From positions 1,854,930 through 1,918,929 of the forward strand of contig NZ_BAABAY010000001.1 in NCBI RefSeq assembly GCF_039537665.1: 64,000 nt of DNA, read 5' to 3'. The DNA comes from Gaetbulibacter_A aestuarii (lineage in GTDB: Bacteria > Bacteroidota > Bacteroidia > Flavobacteriales > Flavobacteriaceae). Numbering within the stretch: position 1 is the stretch's first letter; each line of letters begins with the position of its first letter. The notes beneath the pieces were generated by a model that was not told where the DNA came from, searched no databases, and saw only the letters and a list, made by a program, of their open reading frames with translations. Both the position numbers and the translations under genes were made by a program. Shown here one piece after another: positions 51,851 through 62,000 of the stretch.

Positions 51851-53287
51851 ATGAGGAATTTTAAACATTTAATAATCGGACTTTGCCTTGTGTTTTTAAG
51901 CATTAGTAAGGTACAATCACAAATTGTAATTAGTACTCCGACGCTTGGTTTTACCCAAGCTTGCGCCGGACCATCTTTTAATTCTTATAATGCTACGTTT
52001 TCTTTTTCTCCGGAAACTTCTGTTGGAGCCACCAATCAGTTCCTTATAGAGCTCTCCGATCCAACAGGTGATTTTACTAATGCACAGGTTATATATACTT
52101 CTGCGCAGGGAGAGTTCACAACCTCACCGGCAACCATCACTTTTGCATTTCCTGATACTGTTGCAGGTGAAAATTACAGAATTAGAATAAAAAGTACGTC
52201 TCCGGCTGCCACGAGCACAGGGTCAGTACCATTTCCTGCTTACTATAAAATCCAGGATTCGCCCTTCACCATTAATAATTTAATAGAAACCGCAGTTTAT
52301 TGTGCCGGCAGTAGTTATTTACTAACTATTGATAATCCGGGAGGTCCGGACAACGATTCGCCATTACAATACGACTCGTTAACCTTTAATTGGTATAAAG
52401 AAACCAGTGCAACCACTTCGGTTTTTGTAACTTCTGGTGAAACCTTATCGGTATCTGAGCCCGGAACCTATTTTTGTGAAACCAATTATGGTTCATGTAG
52501 TTCTAATTCGTATTCCAATAGGGTTACAGTGAGCGAGTCAACAACCAATGGTTCCTTTGAAATTTCCTCCAGTTTAGGAAATCCGTTTTGTGCTACTGAT
52601 GGTCCAACCACCTTAAGCGCGTTAAATGGGAATAGTTATCAATGGTTTAAAGATGGTGATGCCATTTCAGGTGCAACCAACCAAATGTATCAAACTAATG
52701 AGTCCGGAACTTATTCAGTAACGGTTGATCTTGGTGACTGTTCTGTAAGTGCTTCCATAACCCTTGAAAATACCGGATTCACGAGCAGCATAGACGTTCA
52801 GGAGGTGAACATGTTAAATGAAGGAGAAACCCTTACGGCTACGGTAACAACGGATGCTGTAAGTCCGCAATTTACCTGGTATAAAAATGGCACTGTAATT
52901 ACCGGGCAAACCTCAAATAGTTACACCATTGGTCAAACAGGAAACTACCGCGTAGTAATTAACCAGACTTCAGGCTGTAATGCCTCTAATGAATTTGCAT
53001 TTAAGGTTATTGAGGCTTTTCCTGATGTTCCAAATATTCCAAATATCATCAGCCCAAATGGCGATGGAGTTAATGATACCTGGGTTATTCCACAGATGTA
53101 TACAACGGGCACAAGTACTGATGTAACTATTTTTAATTCCAGTGGAAAAAAAGTCTTTGAAACAAGTGATTATTTAAATAATTGGCCACAAAGTCAAATA
53201 GACTTTAATCAAGTAAATCCGGTATATTATTACGTTATAGAGAAAGATGGTCAAACTAAAAAAGGATCAATTACTGTTCTAAAATAA
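51851..53287 (+). CDS. SprC-like protein with type-B gliding C-terminal domain
   Basis: Exported protein, 478 aa. Signal peptide MRNFKHLIIGLCLVFLSIS ending VQSQ. The middle shows Ig-like or PKD-like segments with paired Cys (NSYQWFKDGDAISGATNQMY; FTWYKNGTVITGQTSNSY). The last 80 residues, from NIISPNGDGVNDTWVIPQMY to KKGSITVLK, are the gliding-motility-associated C-terminal domain. By position (two genes before sprB and immediately before a PorP/SprF-like gene) it corresponds to SprC of Flavobacterium johnsoniae; I give no symbol because only position and domain support this. The next gene starts 1 bp after its stop. Confidence 0.82.
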   Translation: MRNFKHLIIGLCLVFLSISKVQSQIVISTPTLGFTQACAGPSFNSYNATFSFSPETSVGATNQFLIELSDPTGDFTNAQVIYTSAQGEFTTSPATITFAFPDTVAGENYRIRIKSTSPAATSTGSVPFPAYYKIQDSPFTINNLIETAVYCAGSSYLLTIDNPGGPDNDSPLQYDSLTFNWYKETSATTSVFVTSGETLSVSEPGTYFCETNYGSCSSNSYSNRVTVSESTTNGSFEISSSLGNPFCATDGPTTLSALNGNSYQWFKDGDAISGATNQMYQTNESGTYSVTVDLGDCSVSASITLENTGFTSSIDVQEVNMLNEGETLTATVTTDAVSPQFTWYKNGTVITGQTSNSYTIGQTGNYRVVINQTSGCNASNEFAFKVIEAFPDVPNIPNIISPNGDGVNDTWVIPQMYTTGTSTDVTIFNSSGKKVFETSDYLNNWPQSQIDFNQVNPVYYYVIEKDGQTKKGSITVLK

Positions 53288-53288
53288 T

Positions 53289-55619
53289 ATGAAAAAATTT
53301 ATTCTATATATTATTTTATGCGCGTTTGGCTTTCTGGAATTGCATGCCCAATCAAATGGTGTTTCATCATTATCAATTCCGGTAAGGAATTCTTTGCGCT
53401 TCAATAAATATGCCTTAAACCCCACATTTAGTTTTGTTAGGGAACAAAATAAATTTATCACATTTACCAATAAAAGAGAATGGGTTCAATTTGATAATCC
53501 TCCGCAAACCTATTTATTTAGTTATTCCGGACGCTTTCGAGAAAATATAGGAGCCGGATTAGGTTTATTTCAACAAGATTATGGTGTATTAACCACCTTT
53601 GGAGGTATAGTTAACTTTGCTTATAACGCTATGTTTGACAGTGAAAATAACCTAACCTTCGGTCTTAATGTTGGATTTTATTCCAGCAGTATAAATGAGG
53701 GTAGTGTAGTTACTAATTTTCCAGATCCATCGTTAAATAATTTAGAATCAAATTCGGTATTAACAATAAATCCCGGTATTAATTATGGTACCGGCTTTCT
53801 GGATTTTGGTATTGCTATCAATAATCTGGTGTCTTACAATATCACAACCTCGGAAATGATCCAGGATAATCCGGAGCAAGCCTTACAGGCACACATGATG
53901 TATACCGGATATTTTAATACCAGAGGATTTTTTGATGAAAGCAAATTTCAAATGCTCATCCGATCAGAATTTAAAAAAGAGACCACCGTTATATCGGGTG
54001 TTGCCATGGTATTAGTCCCAAAAGGAATTTGGGCACAGGCTGGTTATAATACCCTTTATGGTGTTTCTGGTGGTTTAGGGGTAAACCTAACCAAGAATAT
54101 AGCTATTGAATATAATTTTGAAAAAGCCATTAGTGACCTTAATAGTTTTGGCAATTCTCATGAGATTACCCTGGCCTATCGATTTAATAACAATAATAGA
54201 TACCGTTACAGCGGTGATGACGAGGAAGAAGCTTTAATCCAACCAAGCAGAAAACCAAAACGTCCAACAAGTAAACCAACAATTAGTAAACCGAAAACAG
54301 AAGTCGCTGCCGCTAAACCGGAAGAAAAAGAACCGGAACAAACGGCTCCTGTAGAGGAACAAAAAGAAGTTGTTGCAGATACAACCCAGGAGGATAATGC
54401 CGCAGCAGAGGCGGAGGCGCAGCGTATTGCTGAAGAAAAAGCTGCTCAGGAAGCTGAAGCCACGCGCCTTAAAGCTGAGGAGGAAGCCAAAGCTAAGGCG
54501 GAAGCAGAGGCTAGAGCCAGAGCTTATCGCATAGCTCAGGAAAAGGCTGCTGAAGAAGCTAAAGCGAAAGCCGCAGCAGAAGCAGAAGCGAAACGTATTG
54601 CTGAAGAAAAAGCTAAAGCAGAAGCAGAAGCCGAGGCAAAACGCATTGCTGAAGAGAAAGCTAAGCAAGAAACCAGACCAAATCTAAATATTGAAGCCGA
54701 TGAAATTATTGCTCAGCAAGATTTAGATGCTGTTGAAATCCCGGTAGCTAAGGATCCAAAAGCTAAGAGAATAGAAAGTCTTACTGAATTAACAGTAAAT
54801 CAGTCTCTGGAACAGCAAAACTTATTGGATGAGTTAAACGCAAAAGTAGCCAGCAAGCAAAAAGATTTAGAAGATCTTAAGCGGGAGAATGATTTAAGTG
54901 AACAAGGAATTTATACCGAACCAAAACCATTTAAGAGCGTTACTGCTGAAAATGCGGCCATTGAAAATGTGAAAAACCAATTAGATGAGGTTATCAAATC
55001 GCAAGAGGAACAAATTGCTCAATTGGAGGATGTTTATAAAGAACGTCAGAGTAATTATCCTGATAGTGATCCTGTAAACGTATATTACTCGAGAAAATTA
55101 AAAGATCTGCGCTCACAACAGTTTAAAGCGGTGACTTCTCGAGATAGCTTATTGAAAAAATTAAAAGATATTAATGAGGCTACAGAATTTGAACGTAAAC
55201 GTCGTATTAAGCGTGCAGCTTATGATAATTTAGAGGATCGTTATAATAAAGATAGAGCTACGCTTGAAAATATTAAACGAACTACAGTTCCAAATTCAGC
55301 TAATTTTACTGCAGATGATTTTGATTTTGGTGAAGAACAGACAAGCAGTGTACAAATTGTAAAAGGCGTTCAGCATACCGAACCAGGGTATTATACCGTA
55401 TTGGCAGTGCACTCAGACGAAGGAAAACGTGATGAGTTTGTAAGAAAGGCCATAGCATCTGGATTGGAAGATATAGATTTCTTCTACGATGTTAATACGA
55501 ATAAATATTTCATTTATTCTAACCGTTTTGATGATGTTAATGCTGCTAGTCGTGCCGTCGATTCAAAATCTAATGAACCATATAATAGTGAAATGACGAT
55601 AGTGAGTATTGAAAATTAA
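53289..55619 (+). CDS. SprD-like PorP/SprF-family barrel with coiled coil and SPOR-like C-terminus
   Basis: Outer-membrane protein, 776 aa. Signal peptide at 1-20 (FGFLELHAQ). Residues about 25-305 are a PorP/SprF-type barrel (LRFNKYALNPTFSFVREQNK; YSGRFRENIGAGLGLFQQDY; GVSGGLGVNLTKNIAIEYNF). A Pro/Lys linker is followed by an Ala-Glu-Lys repeat coiled coil (about 370-460, RIAEEKAKAEAEAEAKRIAE) and further helices to about 670. Residues about 691-776 resemble a SPOR fold (GYYTVLAVHSDEGKRDEFV; KYFIYSNRFDDVNAASRAVD). By position it matches SprD of the F. johnsoniae sprB operon. A terminator follows, so sprB is transcribed separately here. Confidence 0.85.
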   Translation: MKKFILYIILCAFGFLELHAQSNGVSSLSIPVRNSLRFNKYALNPTFSFVREQNKFITFTNKREWVQFDNPPQTYLFSYSGRFRENIGAGLGLFQQDYGVLTTFGGIVNFAYNAMFDSENNLTFGLNVGFYSSSINEGSVVTNFPDPSLNNLESNSVLTINPGINYGTGFLDFGIAINNLVSYNITTSEMIQDNPEQALQAHMMYTGYFNTRGFFDESKFQMLIRSEFKKETTVISGVAMVLVPKGIWAQAGYNTLYGVSGGLGVNLTKNIAIEYNFEKAISDLNSFGNSHEITLAYRFNNNNRYRYSGDDEEEALIQPSRKPKRPTSKPTISKPKTEVAAAKPEEKEPEQTAPVEEQKEVVADTTQEDNAAAEAEAQRIAEEKAAQEAEATRLKAEEEAKAKAEAEARARAYRIAQEKAAEEAKAKAAAEAEAKRIAEEKAKAEAEAEAKRIAEEKAKQETRPNLNIEADEIIAQQDLDAVEIPVAKDPKAKRIESLTELTVNQSLEQQNLLDELNAKVASKQKDLEDLKRENDLSEQGIYTEPKPFKSVTAENAAIENVKNQLDEVIKSQEEQIAQLEDVYKERQSNYPDSDPVNVYYSRKLKDLRSQQFKAVTSRDSLLKKLKDINEATEFERKRRIKRAAYDNLEDRYNKDRATLENIKRTTVPNSANFTADDFDFGEEQTSSVQIVKGVQHTEPGYYTVLAVHSDEGKRDEFVRKAIASGLEDIDFFYDVNTNKYFIYSNRFDDVNAASRAVDSKSNEPYNSEMTIVSIEN

Positions 55620-55653
55620 TAATCACCAAAACTATTTTTAACCAACCAAATTT

Positions 55654-55688
55654 AGCCTTAGTATGGAAATTTTATACTAAGGCTTTTT
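55654..55688 (+). terminator. Rho-independent terminator between the sprD-like gene and sprB
   Basis: Stem AGCCTTAGTAT (55654-55664) / ATACTAAGGCT (55674-55684), loop GGAAATTTT, then TTTT. Confidence 0.85.
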
Positions 55689-55847
55689 CCTTTAAATTTT
55701 TATAAAAAATGTACTTAATGGTGGATCATTTTGGTTAATTAATAACCATTTTTTGTTAATAACTTGAGAAATAATAGTTAATTATTTTCAAAAAATACAG
55801 AAAAAGATTACATAAATTTCTAATTTTATAGATTAAAGACTCAAAAT

Positions 55848-55861
55848 ATCGATGAAAAGCA
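55848..55861 (-). promoter_or_regulatory. Near-copy (13/14) of the TGCATTTCATCGAT motif upstream of sprB
   Basis: On the minus strand the site reads TGCTTTTCATCGAT, one base from the 14-mer. It lies about 200 bp upstream of the sprB ATG. I found no clear -7 box for sprB; TAGGTTTT near 55975 is one base off consensus. The rest of 55620-56051 is AT-rich with no gene visible. Confidence 0.4.
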
Positions 55862-56006
55862 TAAAAAACAGAAAAATCTTCAAAATTTTAAAAAATATTT
55901 ACGATATTTACCTCGTTTAAATACAAAAAAATTAGATAAGGTGTAGGAAACCATCTAATTAGTATTTACGTAGGTTTTATTAAAAACAAATTTTTTTGCT
56001 ATTAAG

Positions 56007-56036
56007 TCTTCTTTTTTCACCCAAAGGAAAAGAAGA
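56007..56036 (+). promoter_or_regulatory. Leader hairpin just upstream of the sprB start
   Basis: TCTTCTTTT (56007-56015) pairs with AAAAGAAGA (56028-56036), enclosing a smaller CC-CAAA-GG pairing. It ends 15 nt before the ATG at 56052, close enough to affect ribosome entry. Confidence 0.4.
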
Positions 56037-56051
56037 GAAAAACTAACCACC

Positions 56052-59000
56052 ATGAACAAAACTACTTATTACAAATCCCTCTATGTTTTGTTGTTTCTGC
56101 TATTGTCTTTTACAGGCATGGCTCAGACGTATAAACCATTTACCATCCGAAAGCAAGTAGATGTTAGAGGTAGCATGATTGTTGTTGGTAATGCAATATT
56201 GGGGAAAGACAATAATGATTTCAACTTTACTAATCAGGATAACCAGGATATCGATATGCAATATATTGATATCGACAGCGATGCTTCAACCTTTAGCTCT
56301 AGTAGCGCTGATATTGAATTACCTTTAGAACCCGATGGAAGTATCACAGATTGTTACCGTGTAGCATATGCCGGGTTATATTGGGGAGCTATTCTTCAAG
56401 ATGGCAGCAGGACTGATATCAATAAAATTAAACTTAAACTTCCCGGTGCTTCTACCTATAATGATATAACTGGCGAAGTAATTTATGATGCTATTGTTGA
56501 TCCGATTATCACTGTATTCGGAGAACCGGGAAATACACCTTATGCTTGTTATGCCGATGTAACAGATTTAGTTTCTACTTTAACAGATGTTGAAGGAACA
56601 TACACTGTTGCAAACGTAACATCAAGTGAGGGGTTCAATAATTCAACAGGTTTAGCTGCGGGTTGGACCTTGGTAGTTATTTATGAAGATCCCAATTTAA
56701 CAACGAAGTCCTTCAATTTGTTTGATGGATTCGGACATATTTATGACGGTCACTATGAAGAGGTACCGGTTACAGGATTTACTACACCTCCAGTTGGTAA
56801 TATCGATTTACAATTTGCGTATGCCGCATTAGAAGGTGATAGAACCAAGCGTGCAACCAAATTAGAAATTAATGGTAAAGAGGTAACCACAGATGAAAGA
56901 AGTGCGAACAAATTCTTTGGTTCTGTTATTGAGAACAGGGGTTATGGACAAACACCAAACCCACCGAGTATTAATTACCCAAGAGTACCCAACAGTGAAA
57001 ACACACTCGGTTTTGATACCGGGTTTTTAGAGGTTCAGGGTGCTGAACCGGAATACATAAAGAATAATGTAAACAACGCGAGCTTTGTACTACAGGTAGC
57101 TCAAGGGCAAGCCGACCCCATTTTTGCATATTTTGGGGCTTTCAACGTAGATATTATTGCACCGGATATCGACCTGACTAAAACCGTTTCGGATACCTCA
57201 GGAAATGATATAGATGGCGCCGGTGTTTATTTAGGACAACAACTTTTTTATGATATTACTTATCAAAGTGTTGGAAATGACGATGTAACAAATTTTACAA
57301 TTAAAGATGTCCTACCAGATAATATTGTATTCGATCCAAACACAGATATTGACCTAACCAATGCCGGAGGAGCTACATTACAATCATATGATCCCACTAC
57401 GAGGACCATTATTTTTAACATACCGGACGGTTCTGTAGAAGTTGATGATCCTAGTTTCGTCATACGATTAGCCATCCAGGTGGTTCCCGATTGTTATTCT
57501 CTAGCTCAAGCTTGTTCAAATGAAATTTTGAATCAGGCTTTTGCCACATATCAGGGTGTGATCAATCCTACCGTAATTGAGGAAGAAGGTAGTTTTGCTA
57601 ATACGCAATGTTTAAGTGAACCGGGACCTACAAATTTCATTGTTGATATTTCAAACTGTGATTTTCAGAAAAACGAAATTTTGTGTGGTGATAGTGTTGT
57701 TTTAACTGCGGCAAGTGGTTATGATAGTTATTCATGGTCTACAGATCCTTCAGGATCACCGGTAATTGCAACTACCCAGTCTTACACTGCTACGCAAACC
57801 GGGACTTATTATGTTACAGATACTACAAACTCTACCTGTATTTCAATAAACGAAACTTTTGTAGTTAGTCCTTACGGAAGTACAACTACAAACCCGGTAA
57901 TACCATATGCTGATTTAACACCTACTTGTCCGAATGACGGTAAGGTGCTACCGTATATCTTTTTATGTGGTGCCAATGATACCAGAGATATTCAAACCGG
58001 TATCAGTGATGCGGTATCTATTATTTGGGAAAAACTTGATGAAACAAGTTGTCCGGAGGTTGGAGTAGATGATTGTGCCAATGAAAATGATACGTGTACC
58101 TGGAATCAGGTTGCTACCGGACCTGATTATACAGCAAATGATGCTGGTCAGTTCAGATTAGTAATTAACTATCCTGGTGGATGTTTCAGTATTTTCTATT
58201 TCAACGTATATCAAAACCTATTGGACCCAACCATTAGTGCACAAGATATTATATGTACAACACCCGGTTCTGTAACTGCTGGTAATGTACCTTCTGGTTA
58301 TGAATATAGTTTAGACCCTAATGGACCATTTCAGGCTTCAAACACCTTTAACGTTACAACACCTGGTTATTATACCATATATTTAAAACAAACAGAGGCC
58401 AACTCATTCCCTTGTATTTTCCAAACACCAAGTATCTATGTAAGGGATCGTGATTTTAGTGCTACTACAACGGTAACACAGCCTGTTTGTAATGGCGATA
58501 CAGGAAGTATCAAAATAGCCATGAACAATGCTTTACCACAGTATTATTATAGTATCTCTACCGGAGGAACGCAAGTGGATAGTGTTGGACCAATAAATGC
58601 TAGTGATTATACTTTTGCTTCATTAAATCCGGGTACTTATACAGTTACAGCTACTACAGAAGATGGTTGTACCTACACGGAAGATATTGATATTGTTGCT
58701 CCGCCATTATTAACGGCAACTGCAGCATTAACTAAACCATTAACATGTACGGATGGTGAAATTACCGTAGCACCTAACGGTGGAACTGCACCATACCAAT
58801 ATTATGTGAACGGAAATACCATTTCGCAAAATTCCAATATAGTAACGGTTCCTACTGCTGGTACTTATGATATTACCGTATTAGATTTTAATAATTGTTC
58901 TGCAACGGTATCACTTACTGTTGAAGGTATTTTACCACCGGATTATACTATTTCTCAAACAGATATTTTATGTTCTGATGATCCGAATTCAGGAACTATT

Positions 59001-62000
59001 ACCATCAATGTTTCCAACGCCAACGGAAACACTTTGGCATACAGTATTGATAATGGTGCAACTTTTGTAAACGCACCTAATTTTACAGGTCTTGCTGCGG
59101 GTACATATGACGTTGTTGTGCAATACACCATTGATGGAGACGTTTGTACAACTACCCCTCAAACCATTACAATTACATCAACGGATCCTATTACAGGTTC
59201 TGCGAGTTTAACAACACCATATACCTGTACAACTGATGGAACCATTACGGTTTCCGGGGTTTCAGGAGGAACACCACCTTACACTTATAGTATTGATGGT
59301 ATTAATTTCCAGACCGGAACAACCTTTGGAGGTTTAACAGCCGGAACTTATACGGTAACTGTTAAGGATGCTAATAATTGTTCAAGAACATTAGCGCCAA
59401 TTACCATAGATCCATTGGATCCACCAACTGATCTTAGTTTTAGTAGCAGTCCTCTAAGTTGTACAGCAACGACAACTTCTGTAACTCTAACGACTACAGG
59501 AGGAATGAGTCCGCTGGAATATCAGATTATTGCGCCTTCTGGAGCTGTTACACCTTATCAGTCTTCCAATATATTTTCTGGATTAGGATCTGGAACTTAT
59601 ACCTTCCAGGTAAGAGATGCAAACAACTGTACATACAGCGAATCCTATACCATAGATCCTTTATCTGTTATAGCTGTAACCGGAGAAGTAACTAGTGATG
59701 TTTCTTGTTTTGGTGATTCAAATGGAGAAGTTATTTTCAGAGTAAGCGGATCTACAAACTTTACTTATACTATTAACGGTGGGGTTTCCACTGCTGGAAC
59801 AACACCTATTAATCTTTCAGGTGTACCGGCCGGAACCTATACAATAAACGTTACGGATTCTGATACTGGATGTACAGATACTACAAGTGTAACGGTTAAT
59901 GGGCCTTCTAGTGCTCTTAGTTTAAACGCCACAGCAACAAATATTAACTGTAGCGACGATATTTCTGAAATTACGGTTAGTGCGTCAGGAGGAACACCAA
60001 ACTATAAATACGCTGCTGTTATTTCAGGAAGTGCAGCCCCAACAAGTTTTGATTACTCAAGTAGTAATGTAATTTCTGTTGATACCAATGGTGGTGCTGA
60101 TTTAAACTGGGATGTTTATGTAAGTGATATTAATGGATGTACCGCCATGACTTCAGTATCTATTGCTCAGGATGCCTTACCAACTGTAACTGCTCCTGTG
60201 GTGGATAATCAATGTAATGCAAGTTCCGGATTTACTTTCACGGTTTCTGCAACAGGCCAGGCACCATTATCTTATAGTATAAATGGAGGAGCTTCATATC
60301 AGTCTAGCCCAACCTTTACAGTAAATTCCGCAGGTAATTATACGATTACAGTTAAAGATGCTAATGGATGTATAGCAACGAGTTCAACAACTACAGATGT
60401 TTTTCCACCTGTAACTGTAAGCGCTACTTTAACAAAAGACATAACATGTAGTTCGCCAACAAATGCAGTCATTGATATATTTGTTAAAGGCGGAGATGGT
60501 TCATATTCCTATCAAGTAAGTACAGATGGAGGCGCTACCTATACAACAATTGGTGGTTCAACTTATACAACCACCACTCCGGGAACCTATCAATTCAGAG
60601 TTACTGATGGTAACGGATGTTCACAAGAAACCAGTGCAGTTGTAGTAAATAATACGACACCTGTTGTTGTTAATGTGTCGTCCATAGATCCTACTTGTAA
60701 CGGAGGAACAGACGGTTCTATTTCTCTGCAGGTTACTTCTGGTGAAAGCCCTTATACCTATAGTTTTGATGGTGGGACAACATTTGGAAATTCTAGTGTT
60801 CTAGGAGGCTTACCTGCTGGAAGTTATGATTATGTTGTAAGAGATAGTCAAGGTTGTGAGGCTCAGGGAACAGTGACTTTAACAGATCCGGCGCCTTATG
60901 ATGTTACCATAATGGAAAATCCAATACTTTGTGGATCTGCACCAACACCTGGTAGTATCGATGTAACCATTAATTCTGGTGGAGTTGCGCCATTTACATA
61001 TACCTTGTTTGATAATACTTCTAATCAGGTAGAAACTAATACAACGTCTTCAAACACATATACGTTTAATAATTTATGGTTCGGTGATTACTATGTAACC
61101 ATTGTTGATGCAAATGGCTGTCAGTTCGTTAGTGCCGATTATAGAATTGAAACGCCTCCGTTCCTGGATTTGGATGCTGTTGCCGCAGGTGGAACATGTC
61201 CTGATGGAGCAACTGTTGATGTTTCAGTAAATTCAGGAGGAACTCCCGATTTTATTTATTCGATTTATGGACAACCTGGAACAGAAACTGCAGCAACTCC
61301 GTCTACAACGCATTCTTTCACTGGTTTGGATCACGGTGTAACTTATTATTTTAAAGTTGAAGATTCCACAGGATGTTTTTCAATTATAGAGGTAACTACA
61401 CCTACGTTATCAAACATTGTAATAGATCCGATTACTACAACCGATGTTAATTGTTATGGTTCCGATGATGGAACAGTGTCTTTCACAGTTTCTGATTATG
61501 ATCCTTCTGTAACAATAATTAATTATGAAGTTCGTGATGTATTAACAAATAACCCTGTATCCCCTGCAATAAATGGAACTTTTACAGGATTAACGGGAAG
61601 TCCCGCAAGTACAACAATTACTGGAGTTCCAGCGGGAACGTACAGACTTTTTGTTAAAGAAGTGGATGGTACTGAGTGTTCTGCATCCTCTGATTTTAGA
61701 ATAACTCAACCAGTTCAGTCTTTAAATTTAGCCTTGGTTGGAAATGTAAACGCTACTTGTAACTCAGATGCTCAGGTAACAGTAAGAGCTACCGGTGGAA
61801 CCGGACCTTATATGTATGCTGCCGGAGCACTTGGATTCGCACCAACTGGAGGTGATTTTGGTTCAAGTAATGTGTTGAATTTAGATCCAACAATTAGAAC
61901 AAACTGGGATATTGTAGTTCAAGATGCTAATGGGTGTGAATCTAGAATAAATGTTGATATTCAGACAGATCCTGAACCTACAATAGCGGCTATACCACAA

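Noticed and set aside
54234..54668. 144-codon antisense frame rich in Phe, Ser and Cys
   Set aside because: It is the reverse of the Ala-Glu-Lys coiled-coil tract of the sprD-like gene; such repeats keep the opposite strand open by composition.
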